Shown here: positions 34,930-44,800 of the stretch, in pieces
Numbering within the stretch: position 1 is the first letter of the stretch
Layout of the letters: every line of letters begins with the position of its first letter
Assembly (NCBI RefSeq): GCF_001904745.1
Contig: NZ_MRCD01000003.1
Coordinates: forward strand, 1-64,000
DNA: 64,000 nucleotides
Direction of reading: 5' to 3'
Origin: Calothrix sp. HK-06
Lineage (GTDB): Bacteria; Cyanobacteriota; Cyanobacteriia; Cyanobacteriales; Nostocaceae
The notes under the pieces: model-generated
What the model saw: the letters and a program-made list of their open reading frames with translations, nothing else
Databases searched by the model: none
Told to the model about the DNA's origin: nothing
Made by a program: the position numbers and the translations under genes

Positions 34930-35496
34930 ATGGCTTTAGGCAGAATCCTGAAGCTACTCATGGGTGGGTTTCAGCAGTCTCCATCTTCCATTTTGCCGGA
35001 GCCGCAGAACACCGAGTCTGACATCAAATCAGACGAAGTAGAAGCAACTGTTATTCCAACTTCAGCCATTGAGTTACAATCGCTTGATTTAACAGCTATT
35101 GAATTACCAACTTCTCTAGGACAAGACATGATTAATATTTCGATGTTGCAACAAGAGTTGCAAAACTTTGTCACAGGCGCCTCAGATGTTCAAGGTGCTG
35201 CACTAGTAAGTCCAGATGGTCTTGCCTTAGCATCAGTACTTCCTGGTGGAATGGATGAAGAACGAACTGCCGCCATGTCAGCTTCAATGCTGTCGCTTGG
35301 TGAGAGAATTGGGCGTGAGCTAGCACGCGGAAACGTTGAACGTATTGTAGTTGAAGGCGAAAAAGGTTACGGTGTTTTAATTGGATGCGGTAGTGAGGCT
35401 GTATTACTAGTGCTAGCAGGCGCCGCAGTCAAACAAGGAATTTTATTTTTGGAACTCAAACGGGTGGTGGCAAGAATTGCCCCTTTGTTGGCATAA
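34930..35496 (+). CDS. Roadblock/LC7 protein, copy 1, with N-terminal extension
   Basis: 188 residues. A Glu/Ser-rich extension of about 65 residues precedes a Roadblock/LC7 domain starting at DMINISMLQQELQNF. Key segments are GAALVSPDGLALASVLP, MDEERTAAMSASMLSLGERI, and ERIVVEGEKGYGVLIGCG. It is nearly identical over about 120 residues to copy 2 at 37058. Roadblock dimers serve as GTPase-activating partners of MglA-type GTPases. The extension is absent from copy 2. Confidence 0.87.
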   Translation: MALGRILKLLMGGFQQSPSSILPEPQNTESDIKSDEVEATVIPTSAIELQSLDLTAIELPTSLGQDMINISMLQQELQNFVTGASDVQGAALVSPDGLALASVLPGGMDEERTAAMSASMLSLGERIGRELARGNVERIVVEGEKGYGVLIGCGSEAVLLVLAGAAVKQGILFLELKRVVARIAPLLA

Positions 35497-35647
35497 TTAA
35501 CAATCCTTACTCAGATGCTTGGATTACTGAGTTTAAGTGATAGTGACGCCCGCATAAAAATATTAAAGCATTATCAGAGGGAAGCATCGAATAATTTAAA
35601 GCACACAAACAATTTATTTTGATTAGTAGTCAGGAGTTTATAACATC

Positions 35648-36205
35648 ATGGCCTTAGACCCACATGTCTTTATGTCCACCCTTGAAAAGCGCGTTGGCTT
35701 AACGGATGCTGACAAAGCTTTATTAAAATCTGAGGCAGAGTGGGGTGCAAAATTAGCTCCAGAAATGGCCGGCCACTTTTATGCTTATCTTGGACGTGAC
35801 TCAGAAATGAACGACATACTTAATGGTGATGGCAACGGACGAGTCCATCGTTTACATGAAACCTTCGTTAACTGGTTCCAAGAAATGTTTACAGGTATGG
35901 ACGGATGGGGTAATGCATACGCAGACCGTCGTTGGAGAATTGGTTTAGTTCACGTCCGTCTTGGTATTGGACCCCAGCATGTCGTTCCAGCAATGGCAAC
36001 AGTTGTACACGAAGTTGGCAAACATCTCAAAGCTGATGGTAAAACCGAAGAACTCAAAGACGCGCTAGGAAGAATTTGTATGATTGATTTAGCATTTATC
36101 GAACAAGCATATGTGGAAGTCTCTTCCTCCGCAGTCCTTCAAGAAACTGGTTGGAGCGAAGGTTTGTTCAGACGCTTAATTGCTACTGGCGCCAAATCAA
36201 TGTAA
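35648..36205 (+). CDS. Single-domain protoglobin / sensor globin
   Basis: 185 residues, a globin-coupled-sensor globin without an output domain. RIGLVHVRLGIGPQHVVPAM carries the proximal haem ligand His102. The distal side has HFYAYLGR (Tyr45, Tyr47), as in HemAT-like sensors that bind oxygen through Tyr. It sits between two GTPase/Roadblock pairs, so it may feed oxygen, NO or CO status to them. A simple gas store cannot be excluded. Confidence 0.87.
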   Translation: MALDPHVFMSTLEKRVGLTDADKALLKSEAEWGAKLAPEMAGHFYAYLGRDSEMNDILNGDGNGRVHRLHETFVNWFQEMFTGMDGWGNAYADRRWRIGLVHVRLGIGPQHVVPAMATVVHEVGKHLKADGKTEELKDALGRICMIDLAFIEQAYVEVSSSAVLQETGWSEGLFRRLIATGAKSM

Positions 36206-36459
36206 TATCTACTTTCATCCCCCACAAGGGGGATATATGCAATAACTCTTTGGAAAGATGTATCACAAGATGCTAGTAAATTGTCGGAATATATATAAAT
36301 ATTTATCTATATATAAGTAAATATCTAGCAAATATAAGTAATATAAAACAAGGGTAAAGGCTTTAAAAGATAGATATTATATACACACTATATTTGTGTA
36401 AGCAGGATGTATTTGCCAATGTAGTAAATAATGCAAGCTATAAAAATTAAGGGAGTTTA
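36206..36459. other. AT-rich gap before second GTPase
   Basis: About 250 bases, AT-rich, no clear gene. A promoter for the second GTPase run is likely here because the globin gene ends well upstream. Confidence 0.4.
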
Positions 36460-36531
36460 ATGTTTTCAAGTCAATTCGCTGTGGCTAAAAGTTTACAGGC
36501 GCTAAGTTCACAGTCTAATCAAAATAGATGA
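36460..36531 (+). CDS. 23-residue leader ORF coupled to GTPase
   Basis: ATG 36460 is preceded by AAGGGAG and opens a 23-codon frame (MFSSQFAVAKSLQALSSQSN, then QNR). Its TGA overlaps the ATG of the next gene as ATGA, a layout typical of translational coupling. The peptide resembles nothing I know. It may be a leader that sets GTPase expression or a relic of a longer protein. Confidence 0.45.
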   Translation: MFSSQFAVAKSLQALSSQSNQNR

Positions 36532-37028
36532 GAATTTTACGTATTGTAGTTACGGGTAATGTAGGTGCTGGAAAAACAACCTTTATCCGCACAATTAGCG
36601 ATACCGATGTCATCGATACTGATAAAAAAGCTACTGATGAGACTGCTAAACTCAAACCAAAAACAACGGTAGCAATGGACTTTGGTACTTTAGCGCTATC
36701 TAACAAAGATTTATTGCATCTGTATGGTACACCGGGACAAGCTCGGTTTGAATTTATGCGAGATATTCTAATAGAAAATGCGACTGCTTGTGTTGTACTA
36801 GCAAATGCAACTCGCAAAGCTGACTTATTATATGCACGTGCGGTAGTTGAACTTATTGATGAGCAATTGCAAATTCCATATATAGTTGGACTGACGCATA
36901 CAGATTTGCCTTCTCAACAATTATCAGATATTTCTGCTTTAGAAGCAAAGGCACCCATAACTCTAGTCAACGTTACCGACCGAATTTCAATCAAGACGGT
37001 GCTAACCAAATTATTAGAGCAATTGTAA
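36528..37028 (+). CDS. Small Ras-like GTPase, copy 2
   Basis: 166 residues with P-loop GNVGAGKTTF, GTPGQARF and LTHTDLP. About half its residues match copy 1, chiefly the N-terminal 85. It is followed after 29 bases by a Roadblock gene and then V4R, so these three form one run. Copies 1 and 2 probably arose from duplication of a GTPase-Roadblock pair. Confidence 0.87.
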   Translation: MRILRIVVTGNVGAGKTTFIRTISDTDVIDTDKKATDETAKLKPKTTVAMDFGTLALSNKDLLHLYGTPGQARFEFMRDILIENATACVVLANATRKADLLYARAVVELIDEQLQIPYIVGLTHTDLPSQQLSDISALEAKAPITLVNVTDRISIKTVLTKLLEQL

Positions 37029-37057
37029 TAACAAATAAATCGTGTGGGAGGATAACC

Positions 37058-37426
37058 ATGATTAATACTTCAATGTTACAAGATGAAATACAAAACTTTG
37101 TTACTGGTGCATCGGATGTTCAAGGTGCAGCATTAGTAACTCCAGATGGTTTAGCACTTGCATCAGTACTACCAGGGCCAATGGATGAAGAACGCACAGC
37201 AGCAATGTCAGCGTCAATGCTTTCGCTTGGTGAACGCATTGGACGCGAACTCGCACGTGGTAGCGTTGAACGTATCGTAGTCGAAGGTGAAAAAGGTTAC
37301 GGTGTGTTAGTTGGTTGCGGTCAGGATGCCGTACTACTCGTGCTTGCTGGTGCAGGAGTCAAGCAAGGTATTTTATTTTTAGAAATCAAGCGAATTATTA
37401 GTAGATTGGCGCCATTAATTGGATAA
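37058..37426 (+). CDS. Roadblock/LC7 protein, copy 2
   Basis: 122 residues, only the Roadblock/LC7 domain (MINTSMLQDEIQNFVTGASD to the C-terminus). It matches copy 1 at most positions over its whole length. ATG 37058 has GGGAGGA upstream. It is likely the regulatory partner of the GTPase at 36528. Confidence 0.88.
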   Translation: MINTSMLQDEIQNFVTGASDVQGAALVTPDGLALASVLPGPMDEERTAAMSASMLSLGERIGRELARGSVERIVVEGEKGYGVLVGCGQDAVLLVLAGAGVKQGILFLEIKRIISRLAPLIG

Positions 37427-37450
37427 CAAATTTTTATAGGAGTCTTAACA

Positions 37451-37912
37451 ATGTTACGTCCTAATTTGGGTGATTTTAGCAGTATTGTTTGCTTTAAAGC
37501 TGCGATTGTGGGAATGGAAGATGCTTTAGGAGATAAAGCAACCGCAATTGCTCTAACAACAGCAGGTCGTAGTCGCGGTAGACAGCTTGCAAATGAACTT
37601 GGTTTAACTGGTTCAATGATGTCGCTTGATGATATCGCTTACAAACTTGGTTATGCCTTGGGTAAAAACGGTACATGTTTATGTAGCGTAGAAAAAATTG
37701 TTTCCGAAGGTGATGTCATTAAAGTCTACACCAGCGAAACTTTATGTTCAGCAGGAGAACCCCAAGGTTCTGAACGTAAATGTACATATACTCTTGGGGC
37801 TGTTTGGGGTGCCTTAGAACAAACTCTCAGCAAACGCTTACAAGGTAAACACACCGAGTCAGTGCTACGTGGTGGCACTCATGATGTATTTGAATTTACT
37901 AAATTCAAATAA
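37451..37912 (+). CDS. V4R-domain small-molecule-binding protein
   Basis: 153 residues. The C-terminal half fits the V4R (vinyl-4-reductase) domain: TCLCSVEKIVSEGDVIKVY, LCSAGEPQGSERKCTYTLGA, WGALEQTL and a HTESVLRGGTHDVFEF end. V4R domains bind hydrophobic ligands and, through Cys, metal in some cases. It follows the second Roadblock gene by 24 bases and is the last gene of the module. It may supply a ligand signal to the GTPase unit. Confidence 0.7.
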   Translation: MLRPNLGDFSSIVCFKAAIVGMEDALGDKATAIALTTAGRSRGRQLANELGLTGSMMSLDDIAYKLGYALGKNGTCLCSVEKIVSEGDVIKVYTSETLCSAGEPQGSERKCTYTLGAVWGALEQTLSKRLQGKHTESVLRGGTHDVFEFTKFK

Positions 37913-37916
37913 ACTA

Positions 37917-37993
37917 GGCAACGGATGATGAACAGATGTAACGGATGGGTAATTTTAAATAACTCATCCGTTACATCCGTTACATCCGTTGCC
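37917..37993. terminator. Long hairpin between convergent genes
   Basis: GGCAACGGATGATG and AGATGTAACGGATGGGT face ACTCATCCGTTACATCC and GTTACATCCGTTGCC. The element fills the whole 80 bases between the V4R stop and the stop of the minus-strand gene, so it serves both as terminator. It is the ATCCGTTAC repeat family. Confidence 0.7.
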
Positions 37994-38397
37994 TAAAGCA
38001 CAACAGGCGCCGTTTCCCATATTTCACCATACTCATCACGCAAAGCTTGCCAAGCTTCAACTTGTCCAGGTTCATATTCTCCTGGTTTGCCCCATTGTAA
38101 AAATAAACTCAATGCTGACTCTTGCTTCTCATCTAAAAATCTAATTGCGTAGGTTGTAAAGTTACCACGCTTCGCTTCACCTGTTTCAAACTTTACTTGC
38201 TTAATTAAGTCCATATTCAAATGAAACTCAAAACCTTCGGTGTGCATATTCGCGTATTTGCCCTTCGCCAACTCCGCATAGAATATTTTTTCGACTTTTC
38301 CGCGCGCTTCTAATACTGCGGCACTACTGGTAACAATTAAACGCAAAGTACCTAAGCTCTCACAAGCTTCCAAAAACTCTTTTAAGGGTTTAGCCAT
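37993..38397 (-). CDS. HutX/ChuX-like haem-utilisation fold protein
   Basis: 134 residues. Segments TLRLIVTSSAAVLEARGKVE, GFEFHLNMDLIKQVKFETGE, and ALSLFLQWGKPGEYEPGQVE follow the pattern of HemS/ChuX haem-carrier domains, but the match is faint. It is convergent with the globin-GTPase module, which fits haem use only loosely. It could equally be a conserved cyanobacterial protein of other function. Confidence 0.45.
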   Translation of the reverse strand: MAKPLKEFLEACESLGTLRLIVTSSAAVLEARGKVEKIFYAELAKGKYANMHTEGFEFHLNMDLIKQVKFETGEAKRGNFTTYAIRFLDEKQESALSLFLQWGKPGEYEPGQVEAWQALRDEYGEIWETAPVVL

Positions 38398-38537
38398 TTT
38401 TCAATAGTCCTTTTTATAAAACTGCCATTTCCACAATACCGGGTTTACTGGACTTATTGAAGAAATGTAAAGAAATGAATAAATCTCAATACTTACATTT
38501 GTAATAGATATGTAATACCTTAAAAGTCGGCGTAACA

Positions 38538-40025
38538 ATGGCAGATCAACTTTTAACTGATGCGAACCAAAAGCTGCACGACCGTTACATCGTAATTAGA
38601 AAAATCGCAGAAAACGGAGGCCGACGCACGCTGCTTGCGTTAGACTCTCATCATGGAAACGAAGTAGTCATTAAAATTCTGTTATTTAATGAAGAATTTC
38701 GCTGGGAAGATTTAAAATTATTTGAAAGAGAAGCAGAAACGCTTAAGCATCTGTCGCACCCAGCAATTCCTCAGTACCTTGATTATTTTGAGCTAGATAC
38801 ACCTGAAATCAAAGGATTTGCGCTAGTACAGACTTATTGCAACGCAAAATCGCTTCAAGAATATATAGACACAGGGCGAAATTTTAGCGAGTTAGAAATA
38901 ATTCAATTAAGTAAATTATTATTGGGGATATTGCATTATTTACATTCACGACACCCAGCAGTTATTCATCGCGACATCAAACCCAGTAACATCTTACTCA
39001 ATAATACTTCTGGTAATAGTGTTGGGGATGTATATTTAGTTGATTTTGGTTCTGTACAGACCAGTATTAAAGCACGTGGGACCAGGACTGTAGTTGGAAC
39101 TTATGGCTACATGCCACTTGAACAGTTTGGTGGAAGAGCTTTTCCTGGGTCTGATTTATATAGTTTGGGAATGACGTTAATTTACTTAGCTACCAGAAAA
39201 CACCCCTCTGAATTACTAGGTGATGATTTAAATATTAAATTTGAGCAAATACGAGATATCAGTGCTGAGTTAAAAGCTTGGTTGAATATTATGATACAAC
39301 CTAGTGTTAATCGTCGTTTTGACTCAACAACCGCAGCATTACAAGCTCTAGATAATTTATCTAATATACTATCAAATGATGAATATAATTTGTACTACAG
39401 AGATATTCATTCCTCAAAAATAAAAAAACCATTATCTAGCAAAATAAAAATAAAGAAAACCAGAAATAAGTTAGAAATTATATTTCCAACAAAAACAATA
39501 AAGCAAATTATTGGTAATATACTCGGTGCAATAATACCAAGTGCAATTATATTATATGTAGGATATTATGTATTGTTTTACCCCACTAAATATCTAATTG
39601 AATTTTTACTACAAATATTTATAATTAATTACATAGTCATATTTTTATGCACTTCGCTGGTTTTATTTCTAAGCTCATGTGTACTAATTAACTTATTCGG
39701 CAGAACAAAACTATTAATTGACGAAAAGCGTTTAATCATAACAACAGAGGTATTTGGCAGTCAAGCATTAGCAGGCGCCCCGCGAAGAATTATTGCTCTT
39801 AGGCATATCTGGAAGCTAGTATCCAGCGCACAAGAATATAAATTAATTAACTTAAAAAATGATATTGAAAAAATAGTAAAATCCCCAAGTTTAATTATAT
39901 GGGAAGGTACATTTAGCAATCATGATTTGAGTCAATATTTAAATCAACCTTTAACCTTACAAGAACGCGATTGGTTAGCGCAAGAAATTAGCGACTTTTT
40001 GGATATACAGATAATTCAAGAGTAA
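38538..40025 (+). CDS. Ser/Thr protein kinase with membrane tail, copy 1
   Basis: 495 residues. The kinase domain (about 10-275) has Lys in VVIKILL, HRDIKPSN, DFGSVQ and GTYGYMPLEQ. The Gly loop is weak (IAENGGRRTLLA). Two transmembrane helices lie at about 325-375, then a beta-rich tail with no known domain. It is a tandem paralogue of the next gene; the 120-base gap holds a tandem repeat. Confidence 0.87.
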   Translation: MADQLLTDANQKLHDRYIVIRKIAENGGRRTLLALDSHHGNEVVIKILLFNEEFRWEDLKLFEREAETLKHLSHPAIPQYLDYFELDTPEIKGFALVQTYCNAKSLQEYIDTGRNFSELEIIQLSKLLLGILHYLHSRHPAVIHRDIKPSNILLNNTSGNSVGDVYLVDFGSVQTSIKARGTRTVVGTYGYMPLEQFGGRAFPGSDLYSLGMTLIYLATRKHPSELLGDDLNIKFEQIRDISAELKAWLNIMIQPSVNRRFDSTTAALQALDNLSNILSNDEYNLYYRDIHSSKIKKPLSSKIKIKKTRNKLEIIFPTKTIKQIIGNILGAIIPSAIILYVGYYVLFYPTKYLIEFLLQIFIINYIVIFLCTSLVLFLSSCVLINLFGRTKLLIDEKRLIITTEVFGSQALAGAPRRIIALRHIWKLVSSAQEYKLINLKNDIEKIVKSPSLIIWEGTFSNHDLSQYLNQPLTLQERDWLAQEISDFLDIQIIQE

Positions 40026-40141
40026 GAAACCAGGTTTCTCGTGACTAAGTATAAATAATTTTGATATTAACGAACAGAAACCTGGTTTTTTTTGACTAGA
40101 TATGAATAATTTCGATATTAACAAACAGAAACCAGATTTAT
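40026..40141 (+). repeat. Tandem repeat of about 56 bp between kinase genes
   Basis: A unit beginning GAAACC(A/T)GGTTT, then TGACTA, AATAATTT, GATATTAAC and AACA, runs twice, and its start recurs a third time before the next gene. The GAAACC(A/T)GGTTTC palindrome also occurs at 47281-47298 and 47337-47350 and in a changed form near base 25. The repeat flanks the second kinase gene's start. Confidence 0.75.
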
Positions 40142-40145
40142 AAAT

Positions 40146-41726
40146 ATGACAAAACTTCCAAAAGAATTATTTAACAATCGCTACCAAATTCAAGAAGAAT
40201 TAGGACGTAACACTGGGCGCCGTACCTTTTTAGCCCAAGATTTAGAAACTAAACAACTAGTAGTAATTAAACTACTAATATTTAACGATAATTTTCGTTG
40301 GGATGATTTAAAGTTATTTGAGCGCGAAGTGGAAACACTCAAATCTTTATCACATCCAGCAATCCCTAAATATATCGAGTACTTTAGCGTTGATATACCT
40401 AGCATAAAAGGATTTGCATTTGTACAAAGTTATATAAATGCTCGACCTTTACAAGAATATTTAGACAGTGGTCGAACATTTAGTGAAAGCGAAGTTAAAC
40501 AGTTAGCAAAATCTTTATTGTTAGTATTAGATTATCTTCACTCACACCAACCACCCGTTATTCATCGAGATATTAAACCAAGTAATATTCTATTAGTTAA
40601 TCGCTCTGCCCATTATATAGGTGATGTTTACTTAGTTGATTTTGGCTCAGTGCAAACCGCAACTCCTCATGATGGAACCATGACTATAGTTGGCACTTAC
40701 GGTTATATGGCGCCGGAGCAATTTGCTAGTAAAGTATCTTATGCCTCCGATTTATATAGTTTAGGAGCAACGTTAATTCATTTAGTAACAGGTATCGAAC
40801 CAATCGATTTACCTTCATCTAATTTACAAATTGAATTTGAAGAAACTGTAAATATTAGTTCTACATTTAGAGACTGGCTTAAGTTAATGACTCATCCCAG
40901 TCTCAGCAAGCGGTTTAATTCGGTACAATCTGCTAATACAGCTTTAGAATCTGGTGAATTAACCATCAAAAAGCCACCCTTGACTAATATTACCCTTAAA
41001 AAAACAGCAGATTGTATCAATATTTGTATCCCTTATGGCTCATTTGAATCTACAAAAAAATCTTATCGACAAGTTGTTAACAATATCAAAAGAGATTATC
41101 GGCAAGCTTGGTATGGAAAAATCTTTGATATTGTTAGTCTTCGTGGTTTTTGGACATGGTTAATTTGTATTTTAATTTGTTCAGTTGTAGCAATAATATG
41201 TGTTGGACTTCCAATCATAGCATTCTTGATGGTATTGCCAGAATCGATACGCTACCTATTTATATTTTTAGCTGCTGGCTCTGTAATTATGTCCCTAACA
41301 ACTCCAAATTTATCTTTTAATATTAAAGATTTTTATAAAGCTACCATACCTGATGAGAAGATTAGATTCGACATAAAAAATTTAAGATATGTAGACGCAT
41401 TACATCTAAACATCAATCAGCAAGATGTAACATTAGCATTTACTTATCCCAGTCAAGCTCAAACAACAGAAAATTATATTATTTTTAAACAGCCTCGACA
41501 AAACATTTCTAAAATAATTTTTGAAAACAAGAGTTATAAAATAATTCAAACTGGAACCGATGAGAATGGTAAAAAGCAAACAGAACAGAAAGAAATACCA
41601 CCTCGCTTATATATACAGGTAGCTCAAAAAAGATATGGATTAAATTATAAGCTCACGGCGCCAGAACTTTACTGGTTAGCAGAAGAACTTAGCTATTTTT
41701 TAGATATACCCATCACTTGGGAGTAA
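40146..41726 (+). CDS. Ser/Thr protein kinase with membrane tail, copy 2
   Basis: 526 residues. Gly loop LGRNTGRRTFLA, Lys in VVIKLLI, HRDIKPSN, DFGSVQ, GTYGYMAPEQ. About 300-400 holds three hydrophobic segments and about 400-520 a beta-rich domain. The kinase half closely matches copy 1; the tails diverge. The two kinases probably arose by tandem duplication. Confidence 0.88.
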   Translation: MTKLPKELFNNRYQIQEELGRNTGRRTFLAQDLETKQLVVIKLLIFNDNFRWDDLKLFEREVETLKSLSHPAIPKYIEYFSVDIPSIKGFAFVQSYINARPLQEYLDSGRTFSESEVKQLAKSLLLVLDYLHSHQPPVIHRDIKPSNILLVNRSAHYIGDVYLVDFGSVQTATPHDGTMTIVGTYGYMAPEQFASKVSYASDLYSLGATLIHLVTGIEPIDLPSSNLQIEFEETVNISSTFRDWLKLMTHPSLSKRFNSVQSANTALESGELTIKKPPLTNITLKKTADCINICIPYGSFESTKKSYRQVVNNIKRDYRQAWYGKIFDIVSLRGFWTWLICILICSVVAIICVGLPIIAFLMVLPESIRYLFIFLAAGSVIMSLTTPNLSFNIKDFYKATIPDEKIRFDIKNLRYVDALHLNINQQDVTLAFTYPSQAQTTENYIIFKQPRQNISKIIFENKSYKIIQTGTDENGKKQTEQKEIPPRLYIQVAQKRYGLNYKLTAPELYWLAEELSYFLDIPITWE

Positions 41727-41865
41727 ATAATTGCCATGAGTCCCGCAGTGAAGCATCTCATAAATAATTAAGACATTGAGATTATTTCCTGCGCTCAGGA
41801 TGACATTTTTTAGTGATTCAATATATTGAGAATTTTAGATTCTGAGCGTAGCAAAGAATGACATA

Positions 41866-44800
41866 TTAGACAATTTTAGATTTTTGAGTGACAGGAATTT
41901 CGATAACAAATTCAGCACCTTGACCCGGCGCCGATTGGCAATAAATTTTACCATTGTGTTTATCAGTAACTATTTGATAGCTAATTGATAAACCTAATCC
42001 TGTACCTTTACCTACAGGTTTAGTAGTGAAAAATGGGTTAAATAGTTGATTTATAACTTCCTCACAAATTCCAAGTCCATTATCCGCAATAGAAATAGCA
42101 ACCCAATTATTATCAATGACAGTTGTTGAAATTCTAATTGTGCTTGGTTTTGCTTCGAGTTCTTCAGACGTTAGCTTTTGCTTTCGCTCTTCGAGTGCGT
42201 CGATGGCATTCACTAATATATTCATAAACACTTGATTAAGCTGACCTGGATAGCATTCGACTAGAGGTAATTTATCATAGTCTCTAATTACTTGAATATG
42301 AGGAGTATCTGATGAAGGTTTGAGACGATTTTGTACAATCATCAAAGCGCTATCAATTCCTTCATGGATGTTAACTTTTTTTACTTCTGCTTCATCTATA
42401 CGTGAAAAATTTCGCAGTGATAAAACTATTTCACGAATACGGTCAGTTCCAACTTGCATTGATTGAAATATATTTGTTATATCTTCAAACAAATATTCAA
42501 GTTCTGTGCTATCAAGATAATCTTGAATTTCAGTAACTGGTATCGGATAATGGCGCTGATATAATTTTAAACAGTGAAGTAATTGCTGTGTATATTCATT
42601 AGCATGTTGTAGGTTGCCATATATAAAGTTAATTGGATTATTAATTTCGTGTGCAACTCCTGATACTAATTGCCCTAATGAAGCCATTTTCTCTGACTGG
42701 ATGATTTGAAGTTGGGCTTTTTGTAAATCATTTAATGTTTTTGTAATTTTATCGGTTTGTTCGCGCGTCTGATTGAGCAAATTAGCTTGTCGTAAGGCAA
42801 CACTTAATTGTGCTGCAACCTGAGTGACAAATTTAAGTTCCACTTCTTCCCAATTTCGAGGACGGCTACATTGATGAATACACAAAAGCCCCCATAATCT
42901 TTCTCCTTCCATCAAAGGTACAATCATTTGAGCTTTGATTTGATACCGATTTAACATTTCGACGTGGCAGTCTTTAAACTGAGCTTGTTTAATGTCATTA
43001 ATAACTTGAACTCTACCTTTTTTATATTGAGGAGCATATTGTTCACCAAAACAATGGTCTTCAATTTTAGACCCTAACGCTGATTCAAACTTTGATAGTA
43101 CGTCTTCGGCAATAAATTCACCACTACAAAAGTTAAAGTCTAGGTCAAAGCGAAAAACACCCACTCGGTCGGCTTTTAATGAACGTCGCACTTCTTGAGC
43201 CATTGTTTTGAAAATTGTTTCTAGGTCAAGTGATTCGCGAATTTTTGCCACCACATCAAACAAAATTTGACGCTGTTCTGCTGATTGCTGTAACTCTTCT
43301 GCTCGATTTTGAGATTTAGATAATAAATCAGCGCTTTGAATTGCCACTCCTAATTGACCCGCAACTTGTGCTAAAAACTCAACTTCCACACCATCCCATT
43401 GACGCGGTGCCGAATGTTGGTAAGCTGCCAGTAGTCCCCACAAAGTCCGTCCCACAAAAATAGGCGCCAAAGCATAAGCTCGAATCTTGAATTGTTCTAA
43501 TAAATCCAAGTGACAGCGCGTATGTCCAGCGTTGTAAACATCAGCAACAGCAAAGGTTTCGTTATTACGGTACCGACCACCTTTAGTCTCTTGAAGATGT
43601 GTATCTTCCCATACCGTGTTTTTCCCAATTCCTATACCCACCCATTGTGGTTCTGCCATGCAAAACTGACTGACAAATTCACCGCTCCAATCTTCATTAA
43701 AGCGGTATACTGCCACCCGTTCCACTTTCAATAACTTACAAACTTCTTGGCAAGTAGTTTGAAGAATTAATTCAGTATCCAAAGACGAGCGAATTTTGCT
43801 GACAACTTCTGTTAATGTTCGCTGCCGAGCAACTGCGTCTTCTAAAGCATTCGCTTGTTGTTTCGATTGCTCTAAAATTTCGGCTTGTTGAATTGCTACA
43901 CCTAATTGGGCGCCAGCTTGTGCCAGAAACTCCACTTCATAAGCTGCCCATTGCCGTGTACTCGAATGCAGGTAAGCTGCTAAAAGTCCCCACAACTTTG
44001 AACCCATAAAAATAGGCGCCAACGCATAAGCACGTATCTTGAATTGCTCTAATACATCCAAATGACAACGTGTATGTCCTGCTTTATAAATATCATCGAC
44101 TGCAAAGCATTCATTATTACGGTAGCGACCACCGAAGGTTTCTTGTAGGTAAGTATCATCCCACACCATATTTTGACCCAAGCGATTTGCACTTTCCCAC
44201 TGCGGTTCAATGGTGCCAAAATTACTAATAAATTCACCACTCCAATCTGGGTTAAAGCGATAAATAGCAGCACGCTCAAGCTTGAGTAGTGTACAAACCT
44301 CCTTGCAAGTTGTATCAAAAATAAAATTTGTATCGAGCGATGAGCGAATATTTCCCACTACCTCACTTAAAGCGTGCTGTCGTGCAATAGCATGTTGTAA
44401 TTCTGTAGTTCTTTGTTGTGACTGCTCTAAAATTTTTGCTTGCTGTATTGCTATTCCCAAATGTTGTGCAGCACTAGCTAAAAATTCCACTTCGTAACTA
44501 GCCCAGTGGCGCTTATCCGAATGCTGATAAGCTGCTAATAACCCCCATAACGAAGTTCCAACAAAAATTGGCGCCAAAGCATAAGCACGCACCTGGAGCT
44601 GTTCGAGTAATTCAATATGGCAACGTGAGTGACCATAAGAGTAAATATCGGCAACCGCAAACGGTTCGTTCTTGCGATACCGTCCTCCCTTGGTTTCTTG
44701 CAAATGCGTATCTTCCCAAATTAAATTCTTTCCAAAAACATTTAAAGTATCCCAAGGTGCTTGGGCAAACCCAAAAGCATCAACAAAGCTTCCGCTCCAG

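Noticed and set aside
40026-40141. CRISPR-like tandem repeat between kinases
   Set aside because: Only two imperfect units of about 56 bp with no unique spacers and no cas genes; it is a dispersed palindromic repeat.
44049-44318. Extra frames within the four-GAF kinase
   Set aside because: They are shadows created by the repeated GAF sequence.
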